Assembly (NCBI GenBank): GCA_018062725.1
Contig: JAGORP010000096.1
Location: 1-8,165 of the forward strand
Length of the DNA stretch: 8,165 nucleotides
Origin: Flavobacterium sp.
GTDB lineage: Bacteria; Bacteroidota; Bacteroidia; Flavobacteriales; Flavobacteriaceae
Reading direction: 5' to 3'
In this document: positions 7,814 to 8,165 of the stretch, piece after piece
Layout: every line of letters starts with the position of its first letter
Numbering within the stretch: the first letter of the stretch is position 1
Translations under genes and position numbers: made by a program
Notes under the pieces: generated by a model
What the model was told of the DNA's origin: nothing
What the model saw: only the letters and a program-made list of their open reading frames with translations
Databases searched by the model: none

Positions 7814-7821
7814 CAAAAGTA
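7814..7821 (-). promoter_or_regulatory. Candidate late promoter (-7 element) for the leftward structural operon
   Basis: On the minus strand this reads TACTTTTG, a perfect TAnnTTTG match. The expected -33 position (about 7842-7846) falls inside the TTGTAA repeats and has no TTTG on this strand, so activation by a bound protein is plausible. The predicted start is near 7808, giving a leader of about 43 nt to the scaffold ATG. Confidence 0.5.
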
Positions 7822-7840
7822 ATAAGTTTTTTCTATCTTA

Positions 7841-7870
7841 TTGTAATTAATTGTAAAATTTTGTAAAATA
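7841..7870 (+). repeat. Three 10-bp TTGTAA direct repeats between divergent promoters
   Basis: TTGTAATTAA (7841), TTGTAAAATT (7851) and TTGTAAAATA (7861) are three consecutive 10-bp units, so the motif recurs on one face of the helix. An inverted half-site TACAA follows at 7872-7876. The array overlaps the -33 regions of both the leftward and rightward promoters, which suggests a regulator-binding array; an origin-type iteron array or AT-rich chance are the alternatives. Confidence 0.55.
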
Positions 7871-7892
7871 ATACAATTGAAGATTATCTTTA
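7860..7892 (+). promoter_or_regulatory. Bacteroidota-type promoter for the 41-aa ORF
   Basis: TTTG at 7860-7863 is followed after 21 bp by TATCTTTA at 7885-7892, which matches TAnnTTTG except for the last base. The predicted start near 7898 leaves about 13 nt before the ATG at 7911. The -33 element is part of the third TTGTAA repeat, so a protein on the array would cover it. Confidence 0.55.
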
Positions 7893-7910
7893 CACTCCAA
7901 ATAATAAATT

Positions 7911-8036
7911 ATGGAAGCGAAAGAACAGTTAGAGAAAGTACAGCGTCAAATGGATAATCTGCTGACAAAAGGCAGTAATGACGAGAAGTTGAATGATAAG
8001 CATCGAAAATTGCTGAAAGAGGTTAATGGGTGGTGA
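7911..8036 (+). CDS. Small charged protein of unknown function (41 aa), rightward
   Basis: The ORF encodes 41 residues from ATG at 7911 to TGA at 8034-8036: MEAKEQLEKVQRQMDNLLTK, then GSNDEKLNDKHRKLLKEVNGW. It is rich in Glu, Lys and Leu and reads as two amphipathic helices joined by a GSND turn. There is no membrane segment, signal peptide or recognisable domain. Evidence for a real gene is a well-placed promoter with a short leader, codons typical of coding sequence and its place opposite the structural operon, where phages often put early genes. It has no Shine-Dalgarno site, like the other genes here. The size would suit a small regulator or host-directed early protein, but nothing in the sequence identifies one. 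Confidence 0.6.
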   Translation: MEAKEQLEKVQRQMDNLLTKGSNDEKLNDKHRKLLKEVNGW

Positions 8037-8086
8037 TTTGTAAATTTTTGTAAATATTTGCACAGTAAAAATAAAGTTTGTAATAT
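8037..8086 (+). repeat. Second set of 10-bp phased TTTGTAA motifs
   Basis: Directly after the TGA of the 41-aa ORF come TTTGTAAATT (8037), TTTGTAAATA (8047) and TTTGCACAGT (8057). After one degenerate unit, TTTGTAATAT follows at 8077. All start at multiples of 10 bp. The motif and period match the array at 7841-7870, so both rightward ORFs are preceded by the same kind of element. Confidence 0.5.
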
Positions 8087-8088
8087 TG
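8057..8088 (+). promoter_or_regulatory. Candidate promoter near the right edge
   Basis: TTTG at 8057-8060 is followed after 20 bp by TAATATTG at 8081-8088 (one mismatch to TAnnTTTG). An alternative pairing is TTTG at 8047-8050 with TAAAGTTTG at 8072-8080, which has one extra base. The first would start transcription at or after the ATG at 8093; the second would leave about 6 nt of leader. The real target may lie beyond the window. Confidence 0.35.
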
Positions 8089-8092
8089 CCGT

Positions 8093-8164
8093 ATGAAAAA
8101 TATCGTTCTACATACTCAACGCCTCCAACACCCGAAAAACATTCGGAAAGGAACGAGCGTATAG
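8093..8164 (+). CDS. Doubtful 23-aa ORF at the right edge
   Basis: ATG at 8093 to TAG at 8162-8164 encodes MKNIVLHTQRLQHPKNIRKG followed by TSV, a short basic peptide with no recognisable feature. It may be a leader peptide, a chance ORF, or unrelated to the true downstream gene outside the window. A 5-bp stem (CCGAA 8132-8136, TTCGG 8142-8146) lies inside it. The only support is the repeat-associated promoter candidate upstream. Confidence 0.2.
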   Translation: MKNIVLHTQRLQHPKNIRKGTSV

Positions 8165-8165
8165 G

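Noticed and set aside
7766..7910. Origin of replication at the divergent AT-rich gap
   Set aside because: AT richness and short direct repeats are compatible, but promoter elements explain the positions better and no replication gene is in view; kept only as an alternative.
7841..8086. CRISPR-like or satellite array
   Set aside because: Units are 10 bp without unique spacers, too short for CRISPR repeats, and lie at promoter positions.
1..8165. Prophage or mobile-element signs, and tRNA genes
   Set aside because: No integrase, transposase, attachment-site repeats, cloverleaf or CCA-type tRNA end could be found on either strand.
8086..8165. Open frame from TTG at 8086 running to the window end
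   Set aside because: It has no ATG, and the candidate promoter would start transcription at or inside it; too short to judge.

Overview
The window looks like the virion-structure region of a lytic, podovirus-type phage of a Bacteroidota host, most likely crAss-like or a close relative that infects Flavobacteriia. Three observations support this. The proteins encoded leftward show sequence patterns I recall from crAss-like virion genes: major capsid protein, a conserved MCP-neighbour structural protein, two connector/ring proteins and the very large tail stabilisation protein. The DNA is AT-rich, and start codons follow A-rich leaders with no Shine-Dalgarno sequence. The recognisable promoter elements fit the Bacteroidota pattern (TTTG, about 20 bp, TAnnTTTG). 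These assignments rest on recalled family patterns, not on a search.

Layout, read leftward from a divergent control region at about 7766-7910. A Glu/Lys-rich scaffold-like protein (6653-7765) is followed by the major capsid protein (5289-6605) and a strong hairpin terminator (5231-5260). Next comes a conserved structural protein (4133-5206), a second hairpin (4082-4108) and a promoter with a perfect -7 element (4033-4040). The last module is a packed tail/connector cluster: a 241-aa ring/connector protein (3287-4012), a 295-aa ring/tail-tubular-like protein (2398-3285) and the first 798 codons of the tail stabilisation protein (1-2394, cut by the window edge). The three tail genes are separated by only 1 and 3 nt.

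Rightward from the control region lie a 41-aa ORF (7911-8036) and a doubtful 23-aa ORF (8093-8164). Each is preceded by a set of TTGTAA motifs spaced exactly 10 bp apart. One set lies between the leftward (late structural) and rightward promoters, so it could bind a regulator that controls both directions.

The genes fit one assembly line. The scaffold and MCP build the head, the neighbouring structural protein probably decorates or completes it, and the ring proteins plus stabilisation protein form the short tail below the portal. The portal, terminase and tail fibres are not in this window. The terminators and the codon-usage contrast between MCP (no ATA Ile codons in 21) and the tail stabilisation gene (about 24 in roughly 67) suggest that gene dosage is tuned along the operon. 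Apart from the control region and the small rightward ORFs, I see no clear sign of a new system.
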